A stretch of DNA of 64,000 nucleotides from Sphingopyxis fribergensis (GTDB lineage: Bacteria > Pseudomonadota > Alphaproteobacteria > Sphingomonadales > Sphingomonadaceae): the NCBI RefSeq assembly GCF_000803645.1, contig NZ_CP009122.1, positions 1,650,501 through 1,714,500 on the forward strand, read 5' to 3'. The notes under the pieces are model-generated. The model was not told the DNA's origin. It searched no databases and was given only the letters and a program-made list of their open reading frames with translations. The position numbers were made by a program, and so were the translations under genes. Every line of letters begins with the position of its first letter. Position 1 is the stretch's first letter. Positions 45,701 through 53,491 of this stretch are shown piece by piece.

Positions 45701-46297
45701 GCCCGAAACCACTTTGATGCCGTCGGACGCGAAGCCATTGGTCGAGACCGATCCCGCGTGGATTGTGACGGTGCCCGGGCCGCCATGCTCGACGACCATC
45801 CCGCTCGAATAATCGCCGACTGTGCGCACCGATCCGACATTGATCGTCGTCGAGTCATTGGGGTTCGCTACCGTGATCCCGGCCGCGATCTCGCCAGGCG
45901 TAACCACCTCGGTCGACACGCTTGCCAGGTCGATCAGGATGTCGCCTTCTGCTTCGACGACCACGCCGGTGGCATCACGGGTGCTGATGGACGTGCCAGC
46001 GCCGTTGATGGCGACCGAACCTTTGCTTCCATATTCCGAAATGGCGATGATACCCGCGTCGCCCTTTTCAGGGTTCAGCGACAGCCCGTCCTGCAGATTG
46101 AGCGTGATGTTGCCGGGGGCGTCATAGCGGATGCCCTCGGGATAGTCGGCGCCGTCTGACGGGCAAAAAACCTCGCCGTCGACCAACGTTCCACAGGCGT
46201 CCTGCGCTTGCGCGGCGGCGGTGTTGGCCCAGAGCAGCGTGGCGAGCGCCCCCATGCTGACAGTCGCAAGGTTGCGGCGTGCGCGGCTTGAAATCAT
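42722..46297 (-). CDS. Large repeat-rich autotransporter (locus B)
   Basis: 1,191 residues from MISSRARRN with AAGGGAAG before it; the frame is open 137 codons upstream but that part is not coding. Signal peptide ends TAAAQAQD. The passenger (about 60-650) repeats units like VSTEGxxSxGIxA, fewer and more diverged than in locus A. The last 285 residues (from RLWGSLQGG) form the autotransporter barrel ending GRVGFRIGF. Unusual for this class, it carries cysteine pairs: one near the mature N-terminus (CGTLVDGEVFC) and one near residue 640 (CVLPDVGDGSPNPC). Confidence 0.92.
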   Translation of the reverse strand: MISSRARRNLATVSMGALATLLWANTAAAQAQDACGTLVDGEVFCPSDGADYPEGIRYDAPGNITLNLQDGLSLNPEKGDAGIIAISEYGSKGSVAINGAGTSISTRDATGVVVEAEGDILIDLASVSTEVVTPGEIAAGITVANPNDSTTINVGSVRTVGDYSSGMVVEHGGPGTVTIHAGSVSTNGFASDGIKVVSGGDTEIVVDTIEGNGDYIWGINATNGVLWEEQMLAGVTSISVGRVNLSGNYNVGVFVDSESSAIVNVGDLNIDGFGNAGVAVTALDTAYVSVENATFTGEQSGGIFAVAGWGNAYARVGTLTAENGGGIGAQSFDGAADVDAGSVHVKGDQAIGAQAASTYGSASLRVQDVSTDGVLATGIRAEATRGEVAIIAGKVVTNGDASTGIFAMGRTNDVRVLGSLETKGERSVGILSATTRGDNFVLTNGRVSTQGESADALWVVGRYGSATILATGEISTIGDHSAGIRAVGEDGQVSIEAQKVTTEGAGANGIHARTQFVEFYSGHIPGEPVPFTGNIDIRAANVAVSGEASMGISARGLGSATILAGNVSAVSGAAIDTDMIENVTLDLRGEIRSQDANAVMARGENVSIEIGADARIVGGQNGLVIDAIGQRCVLPDVGDGSPNPCPNPGKDTQDGQIGVAAVAPPVDFPAFAGNAKIVNRGTIEAGEGFAIRVDRGAIALENSGTITGGLQFAGGDDLFDNAGLFVVTKDSDFGSGTDVLRNSGTLRAGGDVRLNGLERFENSGAIDLRNEKTGDVLTISGDYVGQGDAVVYLDIDGAGRASDRLVIEGSASGSTAIALTTDPTEAKITAAKGVLLVEVEGQSTADAFVLADATRDIGLVRYALTYDAASGSYSLVGRAGAGTFRQLGALQAADHMWDTSADIWRAQGLSRRDALMGDLGTVPRLWGSLQGGRATRDWTITDGDDAIDLDYRQTQQGGQIGYDLFGSGGETGALRVGLTGGYATSKLRYRGGGERIELSTANVGIYAAYVGERLFANLLVKYDHHDVELDTTAFASAHDLDGSTWGADGEVGMRFGSTGMFVEPAVGLAWSATDVDSLGTATQRLEFETSKQVKARIGARFGGTSHFANGGALTLYASGNAVRIFGDDYGLTVTAGESQRIEGDRLGTFGEGRVGLSYRAAGGFEAFAEGQGEIGSGYDGLTGRVGFRIGF

Positions 46298-46503
46298 CTC
46301 TCTTCCCTTTCCATTCGTCAGCGCGAGCTGAGCGTTTTGAAAGGGAGACACCGCCGCTGACACGCACCCGCACAAATGTGACAAACTTTTTTTGTCGCGT
46401 TCGACGACACGCGCGCGAGTTGCCGGGAGCTCGCTCAGGGGAGCAGGCCATGCCGTAAAGGTCGCGCAGCGCGACGTCGGCCGACGAACGAAACCCACCG
46501 GGA
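46298..46503. other. Upstream region of autotransporter B
   Basis: Holds the AAGGGAAG ribosome site and an inverted element GCGACA-N9-TGTCAC (46379-46398 region, read on the minus strand) like the one before autotransporter A. No gene is visible. A promoter for the whole locus B operon is expected here. Confidence 0.4.
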
Positions 46504-46675
46504 TCAAGCGCTGATGATGGGGATCGCCGTTCGCGATCGAATGGCGTCCAGATCGATTCCGTCGGCAATTTCCTGAACGGTCAGCCGGCCATTGTAGCGG
46601 TCGAGAAGGAAGCGGCCCAAATCCGACACGATCGCGTCCTCGACCGCTGTTCCGGTGAGGGGCAGGCTGCGAGGG
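46504..46675 (-). pseudogene. C-terminal fragment of a 3-oxoacid CoA-transferase subunit B gene
   Basis: In one minus-strand frame the sequence reads LPLTGTAVEDAIVSDLGRF and then LTVQEIADGIDLDAIRSRTA before a stop, closely resembling the C-terminal 50 residues of acetoacetyl-/succinyl-CoA transferase beta subunits. There is no start and no remaining N-terminal three quarters. It is a relic of a gene now deleted, possibly linked to the ketone-body operon at 31-34 kb. Confidence 0.5.
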
Positions 46676-46806
46676 AGACTTCATTGCGCTGACAATCCGC
46701 TCCACCACTTGGCGGGGCCGGTCAAACCGGTAAGGCGTCAGTCCTCAATCTTCCAGGACCGTGCAATATCAGTGGCATCAAAGGCAGTCGGCAAGTGCCA
46801 GCCTCG

Positions 46807-48048
46807 TTATTCGATCCGTGAACGGCTGGCGTCGGGAAGCAATATTGTCGCGAGACCGAGAAGTGGCAAATAAGCGCAGAATTTATATACCCACACGATG
46901 CCGTAAATGTCGGCGAGCTGGCCAAGGCCCGCGGCGCCGATCCCGCTGATGCCGAACATGAGGCCGAACATCAGTCCCGAAATGAGGCCAACGCGGCCCG
47001 GTACGAGTTCCTGTGCATAAACCACCAGCGCCGCGAAGGCCGAGGACATGATCAGGCCGATCGAAATCGAGAACACGGCTGTCCAAAACAAGTTCGCGTG
47101 CGGCAGGATCATGGCGAAGGGTGCGACGCCGAGGAATGACGCCCATATAACCGCCTTGCGTCCGATCCGGTCCCCCACCGGACCGCCGGCAAATGTGCCG
47201 GCAGCAATCGCCGCGAGGAAGCCGAAGAGGTAGAATTGTGACTGACGCACGCTCAGGTCGAAGCGTTCGATCAGGTAGAAGGTGAAGTAGTTGGTGAAGG
47301 CGCCGATATAGATGAACTTCGCGAACATCAGGACGCCGATCGCCGACAGGGCGCCGACGATTTCGCGACGGCTGTAGCGGGATCTCTGGGCAGGTCCCGT
47401 GGCGACTGGCAGGGCAGCGGCACAGTTTAGCCGCCAGCGGGTGATACCGAACAGCACCCATATGGCCGCGACCGCCGCAAAGGCGAGCCAGCCGACCGCG
47501 GCCTGCCCGAAGGGCAGGATGATGGCCGACGCAACGACTGGCCCCAGCGCGGAGCCCGTGTTGCCGCCGACCTGGAAGGCTGACTGCGCCGTGCCGAAAC
47601 GTCCCCCCGAAGCCATGCGGGCAATGCGCGATGCTTCAGGATGAAATGTCGCCGACCCTACGCCTATCACGGCGGATGCGAGGATTAGCGATGAATAGCC
47701 GCCGGCTGCCGCAAGCCAACCCACGCCCGCAAGCGTCACGAACATCCCGGTTGGCAGCAGATAGGGCAGAGGCCGTTTATCGGTGTAGAGGCCGACCCAC
47801 GGTTGCAGCAGCGAGGCCGTGATTTGGTAGACGAGTGCGATCCAGCCAATCTCCCCGAAGCTCAGATGATATTTATTCTTGAGCATGGGATAGATCGCAG
47901 GAAGCACAGCCTGGATCAGATCGTTGAGAAGATGCGCGAAGGCAACGGCGCCCACGATCTGCACAACCAGTTTTGGTCCATCCTGTCCGGGAGCGGCAGG
48001 GGAGGCGAGCTCGGGAGAATTTGGCGGGCCGGCGGTCGCGATGGTCAT
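46807..48048 (-). CDS. fsr: Fosmidomycin-resistance-type MFS transporter
   Basis: 413 residues from MTIATAGPPNSPE; upstream open codons are not family sequence. Twelve membrane helices with AFAHLLNDLIQAVLPAIYP, ALVYQITASLLQPWVGLYTD, SATFHPEASRIA and GPVGDRIGRK, all typical of Fsr. Pumps out fosmidomycin-like or related compounds by proton antiport in characterised members; the substrate here is not known. Divergent from the AraC gene with 92 bp between. Confidence 0.92.
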   Translation of the reverse strand: MTIATAGPPNSPELASPAAPGQDGPKLVVQIVGAVAFAHLLNDLIQAVLPAIYPMLKNKYHLSFGEIGWIALVYQITASLLQPWVGLYTDKRPLPYLLPTGMFVTLAGVGWLAAAGGYSSLILASAVIGVGSATFHPEASRIARMASGGRFGTAQSAFQVGGNTGSALGPVVASAIILPFGQAAVGWLAFAAVAAIWVLFGITRWRLNCAAALPVATGPAQRSRYSRREIVGALSAIGVLMFAKFIYIGAFTNYFTFYLIERFDLSVRQSQFYLFGFLAAIAAGTFAGGPVGDRIGRKAVIWASFLGVAPFAMILPHANLFWTAVFSISIGLIMSSAFAALVVYAQELVPGRVGLISGLMFGLMFGISGIGAAGLGQLADIYGIVWVYKFCAYLPLLGLATILLPDASRSRIE

Positions 48049-48140
48049 GGGGAGTACTTTCGAATTGTCAGGCGCACATATCGAGCCGCATCCTCGCCCG
48101 CATTGTTGTATGAGCCAATCTTTTCTGCGAATGGGACAGG

Positions 48141-48905
48141 ATGGATTTTTATCCCGACGAGAATGACCATGTTGCCCGTCCACTGATCGCGATCGGGCAC
48201 GACTATCCAGACTCATATGAGATGGCCGAACATCGCCATCGCCGCAGCCAGTTCCTTTATGCAGCCACCGGCGTCATGGCGGTGAACACGCCCAGCGGGT
48301 CATGGGTGGCTCCGCCCGAGCGCGCGGTGTGGATTCCTGCTGGCACGCCGCATTCGGTTCGCATGGTCGGCGCTGTGCAAACCCGCAGCGTTCTTGTTGA
48401 GCCCGGCGACTATGCAAGCCGAGGAGACGAATGCCAGGTCGTCGGCGTGACACCGCTCCTCCGCCAATTGCTCGGCGCGGCGGCCGACGTGCCGCCTGAA
48501 TATGATATTTCGGGTCGCGACGGGCTGGTCATGCGACTGCTTCTCGCCGAGATCGAACGAGCGCCGTCGATCCCTCTCGCCGTTCCTTTTCCTACGCACG
48601 CGATCCTTGCTCGGCGGTGCCACGCGTTTCTTGAACGGCCGAATGCGGCGGCGACGATCGACGAATGGGCTGATGAAATGGCGATGAACCGGCGCAGCTT
48701 CACGCGGCTTTTCAGGCGCGAGACGGGAATGAGCTTTGCCGAATGGCGTCAGCAGGCCTGCCTGTCGGTGGCGCTACCGAAGCTTGCGGCGGGCGAGGCC
48801 ATTACAACGATCGCCTATGACCTCGGTTATGACGGTCCCGGTAATTTCTCGACGATGTTCAAGCGCATGCTGGGAGTGGCCCCGAGCCGATATTTGAAGC
48901 CATAG
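48141..48905 (+). CDS. AraC-family regulator, likely controlling the divergent MFS gene
   Basis: 254 residues: N-terminal cupin-like sensor part with AEHRHRRSQFLYA and WIPAGTPHSV, C-terminal AraC DNA-binding domain (WADEMAMNRRSFTRLFRRETGMSF, IAYDLGYDGPGNFSTMFKRMLGVAPSRY). This architecture matches NimR/YdeO-like regulators that control an adjacent MFS exporter. Confidence 0.9.
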   Translation: MDFYPDENDHVARPLIAIGHDYPDSYEMAEHRHRRSQFLYAATGVMAVNTPSGSWVAPPERAVWIPAGTPHSVRMVGAVQTRSVLVEPGDYASRGDECQVVGVTPLLRQLLGAAADVPPEYDISGRDGLVMRLLLAEIERAPSIPLAVPFPTHAILARRCHAFLERPNAAATIDEWADEMAMNRRSFTRLFRRETGMSFAEWRQQACLSVALPKLAAGEAITTIAYDLGYDGPGNFSTMFKRMLGVAPSRYLKP

Positions 48906-49259
48906 AGAACGGCCGCATCGTCGGCTTTCGCCTGCTTCGCACTAAGAGCAGACCGTCCAACGTTTAGGGTTTCGGACGCGGGCAGGCGTCGGAAAGTCTT
49001 CGATGCCCGCACTGCGGGTGTCATAGGCTGAGCTATGTGTAAAGCGGTTTCGAGTCTGGCTTGGGGCTGAGGGTTGCTGCCCAAAAGCGGACGTGCGCGA
49101 TAGCGGACCGTCTGGATTTAGATCGGCAGAGCGGACGCCGAAAAGCAGACGGGCCGATTTTGCGGTTCGGGCGTCTGTTTTTGGGCAGCGCCGGCGCAAG
49201 CTGGTCTGCTTTCAGGCGCGGGTCTGCCCTGGACGGTGGTGTTGATCGGCCGTTCCGGG
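48906..49259. other. Intergenic region, nothing recognised
   Basis: About 350 bp between the AraC gene and the integrase/IS91 fusion. May hold further degraded element sequence; no signature could be recognised. Confidence 0.4.
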
Positions 49260-49889
49260 TCACGGCGCCTGCATCCCGGATGAGAGCGCCGGCCGTGGCG
49301 GCGCGTGAGGCTGATGGGTGAGCGCAGAGCCCCATGTGTGAAGCACGGCGGTAATGCCGATCCGGGCGCCGAGATGCCTGGGGTCAGCGGCGATGGTCAG
49401 CATCGTATCGGCGGCGGCCTTGAACAGCGGGTCATAGACCAGCGGCTTGTTGTAATAGGCGATGGCTGCGACCTCCGCGCCATAGGCGACCGACAGTGCA
49501 GCCTGGTGTTTGAGGGAGCGTGTCGCATCGAGCAGGCGCTTCACGTCGGCCATGGTCAGTACCACTGGGATCTTGCGGGCGTGCTTGGTGCGGATCAGCT
49601 TACGCGCAAGATCGGGGCGATCGAGGGTATGCGTGAAGAAGAACCTCAGCGCGCCGACGATGCTGTTCATCGTTGGTGCGGGGACGCCCGCCTGTTGCTG
49701 CTCGATCTGGAACTGGCGCACATTCTCCGCGCTCGCGGTGTGCGGCGAGCGCCTCAGCCACGTCGCGAAGCGCCCGACTTCGCGCAGATAGTTACGTTGC
49801 GTCTCCTTGGAGCACCGACGCATTGTCATCTCGTCGATCAGGCGCTGGCGCAGCGGGCTGATCGGGTCAATCTGGATAAGCTCGTTCAT
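49260..49889 (-). mobile_element. Deletion fusion of a tyrosine integrase and an IS91-family transposase
   Basis: One open frame of 209 residues. Residues 1 to about 145 are the N-terminal part of a tyrosine recombinase (SAM-like domain RQRLIDEMTMRRCSKETQRN, then the start of the catalytic domain, LTMADVKRLLDA and ALSVAYGAEV) but end before any catalytic arginine or tyrosine. Residues from about 146 jump to an inner piece of an IS91-type transposase (AYYNKPLVYDPLFKAAADTM, HLGARIGITAVLHTWGSALT). The tail is unrelated. Such integrase plus IS91 transposase pairs occur together in intact elements; this is the scar of one. Confidence 0.75.
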
Positions 49890-50135
49890 CGTTCGAATCC
49901 TAGGCTGAAGGAGTCGAAAGGGTCTGCCTGCGGCTGCCCGCGTTCAATCAGGCGCGGCGCTCGCTGGCCGACTTTACATCGATACTAACGCCAATCTGCG
50001 CAGCGGTTCGTGCATCGGCCAAGAGTTCCCAAATTCGGCAACGGGGTTCAGTCGTCTTACGCGGCAGTACGCACGAAGCTGATCCGGATTAAGTGGACGG
50101 AGTTGCTCGAGAGGCGGGCCCGTTAGATACAGCTG
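49890..50135. other. Intergenic region next to the element scar
   Basis: 246 bp without a recognisable gene. It may contain the end of the former IS91-like element; I see no certain terminal sequence. Confidence 0.35.
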
Positions 50136-52496
50136 TCAGAATCGCTTGCGCAGGCTTAGCTGGATCGTGCGGCCGAGCGGATCGGCTTCGTAGCGCTTAT
50201 AGCCCGGCGCTGCAGTTCCATCGGCTAGCGTGACGCGCCGGTAACTGTCGAACAGGTTCTGGATATCGAGCGAGATGTTGAGGTTCGAAAGCCATACGGG
50301 CTTTTCCGCCACCCGCAGCAGGCGTTCGGGTTCGGCAAACAGCCGAAGATTCAGAGTCATCGCGGCCTTGTAGCGATAGTCGTGTGCACCACCGTCCACC
50401 GCGGAAGAGTAAAGTCGGAAAGCGCTTTGCCAGTTGCCGTCGAGCGTCGCTCCCATGCCCGGCCGGCCTGCAACGAGTTGAAAGCCGACACTGTGCCGCG
50501 ACTGCGCCGCTCCGCCGCGCAGGCGATCGATCGGCGGAAGGCCGATCGCGGTCACCAGCTCGCTGCGCAGGCTCCATCCGTGGTTAAGCGTGAACGAAAT
50601 ATTCCACATACTGGCCGCGGCGATCGCGCTCGCGGTACCGTCCTTGTTTTTGGCGCGCAGCAGGGGCGACAGGGTCAGGCTGTTATTCAGCCGTTCGGTT
50701 GCGTCACGCACGAGCCGGATTGGCCGGGCGTCGACGCGAATCAGGCGCCCCGACGCATCTCGAACGAACCGATCGGGAATGGCTGCCTCGACCGCCAGCG
50801 TGAGCCCGGGAAATCCGCCGGCACCGCCCATCGACTGCTGCTTCTGATATTCGACCGAGAGCGAGAGCAACCGGGGGTCAAACGGACGCAGCGTGGCGCC
50901 CAGCGACCACGTGCGTCGCTGTCCCGATTCCAGATCGGGGTTGCCGCCGGTCACCCAGATCGGTTCGGCGATTTCCTGCCGCGCGAAATCATAAACGCGC
51001 CGTACCTCTTCCAGATAGGGCGCGGTCAATTGCTCGATCGATGGCGCGAGTTTGGCGAAGCTGAGTGAGCCGTTGATCCGCAGCGCGGGAACAGGGCTCC
51101 AGCTCGCTCCCAGTTCGAACCGCGGACGTGACGCCGCGCGCGCGTCAAAGGTCACGCCGCCGGCAAGGTCGAGCGACAGGTCGCCAAGCAGCGAATATGG
51201 ATTTTCGCTCCGCCTGGCGATCGGCATCGCGAACGACAGTCGGCCATCGAATCGTTCCTGCTCAGCCCGGCCGATACGGTCGCCATCGATCACACTGCCG
51301 TCGAATCGGCTGGTCGTGCGGCTGCGGCTCATTCCAGCCGTCAGGGTCGCTGTTAGCGGTCCGGCGGGCAGATTGATGATCGATCTGTTGAAGGTCAGCC
51401 GCGTGCTCAAGCTTTCGCTCACCGACCGGTTGCGGCTGGTCCGAAACCCATCCGGGGGCACATTGTCGGCCTGGTCGATGCGCCCGTTTGCCCAGCCGCG
51501 CGCATAGTTGGCGCTGAAGATGGCACGCCCGCCCGCGAGGCGCCCCGAGAAGGTCGCGGACAGGCCGAGGTTTTGCGAACTCTGTCGGCCGAGCAGGATG
51601 GGCGTATCCGCCGAACCGGGATCGGCCGGTGCAAGGCCGAGCCATTGCCGACTGTCGCTCGTTCCCGCGTTGACGCTGAATGAACCGGTGAAACGCCCGA
51701 TCGGACGCGTATGCCCCATCGAGACCGACAGCTGGTTCGTCGCGGGCAGCAGCGACAGATAGTCGTCGGGATCGACAGACGCACCGGCCTGTAGCAAAGA
51801 CGGCGCGCGCGAACTTTTGAGTAACGCGCTCTCGCCAGAAAGCTGAACCTGCGCACTCCACCGCGCTTTGCCGTCTATGACGAAACGCCCCGCCGATCCA
51901 TTGCCACCAACGCGCCCGCCCGCGCTGGGCAACTTCACGCCGGCCTGCGTCTCCCACGACACGAAATGCTTTTTGAGAACGAGGTTAACGACGCGCTGGT
52001 TTCCTGAATAACCGTATCGTCCGGCGGCTTCTGGGGGCAGGATGGCGAGGCGCTGAAGCGCGGCGGGCGGAAAGCGGGCCAAATCCTGAATCGAATCGAC
52101 GCGCTCGCCGTTGATCAAGATGATCGGCCGTTCGTCCGGGCGCCCGGTCAGCGGGGTAATCCGGCGTATCAGCTCGCCGATTGAATAGGCGCCATAGGCA
52201 TCGATCTGCTGCTCATCGAGCTCGGTTTCGGGTTCAACGAGCGCCTCGCCGTAGCGCGCGGTGACGACGATCTCCCGATCATCGCCAACCGCGATAGTTT
52301 CGCCATCGGAATGGGGCGGCGGTGGCGGGTTGCCCGCAGTCTGGCCCTGCGCCGTCGTGGGGGCAAACGGCCAAAGGCAGAGACAGCCAAGCAAGACTGC
52401 GAATTCCGGACTGCGGTGACCGAAGGGCAGGGGCGAATTGCGGCGGGCCGGCGGATCGGCCGTTATGTCCGTGCGCCCGATATCCGTTCCCCGCAT
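50136..52496 (-). CDS. TonB-dependent receptor-like outer-membrane protein
   Basis: About 786 residues from MRGTDIGRTD (a start nine codons upstream is also open). An export signal lies around residues 30-50 (AVLLGCLCLWPFAPTTAQGQ). The TonB-box-like EIVVTARYG is followed by a plug that is shorter and more diverged than usual (PIILINGERV, GRYGYSGNQRVVNLVLKK), then a long barrel with DIQNLFDSYRRV and a final LSLRKRF. No STN domain and no sigma/FecR partner. Substrate unknown. Confidence 0.82.
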   Translation of the reverse strand: MRGTDIGRTDITADPPARRNSPLPFGHRSPEFAVLLGCLCLWPFAPTTAQGQTAGNPPPPPHSDGETIAVGDDREIVVTARYGEALVEPETELDEQQIDAYGAYSIGELIRRITPLTGRPDERPIILINGERVDSIQDLARFPPAALQRLAILPPEAAGRYGYSGNQRVVNLVLKKHFVSWETQAGVKLPSAGGRVGGNGSAGRFVIDGKARWSAQVQLSGESALLKSSRAPSLLQAGASVDPDDYLSLLPATNQLSVSMGHTRPIGRFTGSFSVNAGTSDSRQWLGLAPADPGSADTPILLGRQSSQNLGLSATFSGRLAGGRAIFSANYARGWANGRIDQADNVPPDGFRTSRNRSVSESLSTRLTFNRSIINLPAGPLTATLTAGMSRSRTTSRFDGSVIDGDRIGRAEQERFDGRLSFAMPIARRSENPYSLLGDLSLDLAGGVTFDARAASRPRFELGASWSPVPALRINGSLSFAKLAPSIEQLTAPYLEEVRRVYDFARQEIAEPIWVTGGNPDLESGQRRTWSLGATLRPFDPRLLSLSVEYQKQQSMGGAGGFPGLTLAVEAAIPDRFVRDASGRLIRVDARPIRLVRDATERLNNSLTLSPLLRAKNKDGTASAIAAASMWNISFTLNHGWSLRSELVTAIGLPPIDRLRGGAAQSRHSVGFQLVAGRPGMGATLDGNWQSAFRLYSSAVDGGAHDYRYKAAMTLNLRLFAEPERLLRVAEKPVWLSNLNISLDIQNLFDSYRRVTLADGTAAPGYKRYEADPLGRTIQLSLRKRF

Positions 52497-52646
52497 CCCG
52501 CTTCGCGACTCCTCGGTATCCACTCTTGGCTGATCGTCGCCAAATCGCTCGCGGCAGGATGTCGGGCCTCTGGCCTTCGGACCAATGAATGCGGCAAGAA
52601 GGATGTGACGTCCCCACTGGAGGGCAAGGCCGCGAAACGATCAAAT

Positions 52647-52677
52647 CGGCCGGGCATGCGTGGGGCGTGCCCGGCCG
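52647..52677 (-). terminator. Hairpin downstream of the small secreted-protein gene
   Basis: CGGCCGGGCATG pairs with CGTGCCCGGCCG (one G-T pair) around a 7-nt loop. Read on the minus strand it is followed by ATTTGATCGTTT. It lies 16 bp beyond the stop at 52693. Confidence 0.6.
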
Positions 52678-52692
52678 CCAAGCAAGCCGATA

Positions 52693-53159
52693 TTAGGAGA
52701 GATCCAGATTGGGAATGGAAATCTGCGCATCGTGGATCGTGCAAATGTCGCCGGCCGGATCGATCGGCGGCAGCGTCTTGTTGGTGATCGTCAGAACCTT
52801 GGTGCTATTGTTCCAGTCGCCACGAACGGTGCCGTAGCAAGGGTCGTTGGCGATCGTGTTGGCGCCCATCGTGATGTCGACCTTGGTTGCGTCACCCGGC
52901 ACCGTCGCGGCCGACCATGTACCCTGCGGGACGACGAATATGCAGCTGAAATCGCCCGGCGCGATGTCCGGCGACGAGATCGCAACGGTGGTGCTCGAAG
53001 TCACCGTTCCGTCGAACGTCACGTCGCACGTCACATTCAAGGATTGTTCCAGATTGGCATGGCCGTTGCTGCCGTTGGCGTTGCCGCTGAACGATTGCGC
53101 CTGGGCGGAGAAAGACATGGCGCTGCGACGGTTCCTATCAGGGCCGTAAATTTCTTCAT
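52693..53159 (-). pseudogene. Small secreted protein with a frameshift in its signal peptide
   Basis: The mature frame codes about 135 residues rich in Thr/Ser/Val strands with four cysteines (VTCDVTF, FSCIFVV, DPCYGT, DICTIHD). The start MKKFTALIGTVAA at 53159 has the form of a signal-peptide beginning, but a one-base deletion near 53119 puts it out of frame with AMSFSAQAQSFSG, which carries the expected cleavage site. Restoring one base gives a perfect signal peptide. Either a recent mutation or a sequencing error. It loosely resembles small secreted proteins of the PraA/PraB type, but I would not assign a function. An ECF-type promoter precedes it. Confidence 0.65.
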
Positions 53160-53217
53160 GACACATCCTCTTCCATTTCAATATTGATTTGGGAAGGCGG
53201 GATGCCTCCCAGTAAAT

Positions 53218-53246
53218 AAGACGCGGCAAATGCGGAACGGGGGGAT
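53218..53246 (-). promoter_or_regulatory. ECF-type promoter of the small secreted-protein gene
   Basis: Minus-strand ATCCCCCC, 15 bp, then CGTCTT. Same elements as the promoters of the neighbouring sigma and receptor genes, one base shorter spacer. Lies 59 bp before the start codon. Confidence 0.65.
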
Positions 53247-53342
53247 CGGAAGCGATCTTTTCTGTGCGTTTGCAACATGACGGCCCGATCAATCGATGGG
53301 ATGGGGTCGATGCTTCGAACCTCACTTCATCGCATACCCAGA
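53247..53342. other. Short gap upstream of the ECF-type promoter
   Basis: No gene seen between the ECF-type promoter of the small secreted-protein gene and the receptor terminator. Confidence 0.4.
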
Positions 53343-53380
53343 AAAAACGGAGGCCGCCGTCCAACAAGGAGACGGCGGCC
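53343..53380 (-). terminator. Rho-independent terminator of the TonB receptor gene
   Basis: Perfect 10-bp stem GGCCGCCGTC / GACGGCGGCC with a 9-nt loop; on the minus strand it is followed by TCCGTTTTTTC. Confidence 0.85.
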
Positions 53381-53491
53381 CCAGGGGAGAGGTTCGTGAA
53401 GCTCGCGCTGTCCGTTTGCACCAAGAAACCGAAGCCTCTCCAATCCCGTTCGCGTCGAGCCGGCGCAGCGCCGTTCCTCCCTTAAGAGGGG

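Noticed and set aside
37788..46297. Lasso-peptide cluster (these often carry ECF/FecR/TonB receptor genes in sphingomonads)
   Set aside because: No asparagine-synthetase-like cyclase, no transglutaminase-like protease, no isopeptidase and no precursor peptide seen in either locus.
46298..46708. 137-codon N-terminal extension of autotransporter B
   Set aside because: A proper signal peptide and ribosome site start at 46297; the extension overlaps a CoA-transferase relic in another frame.
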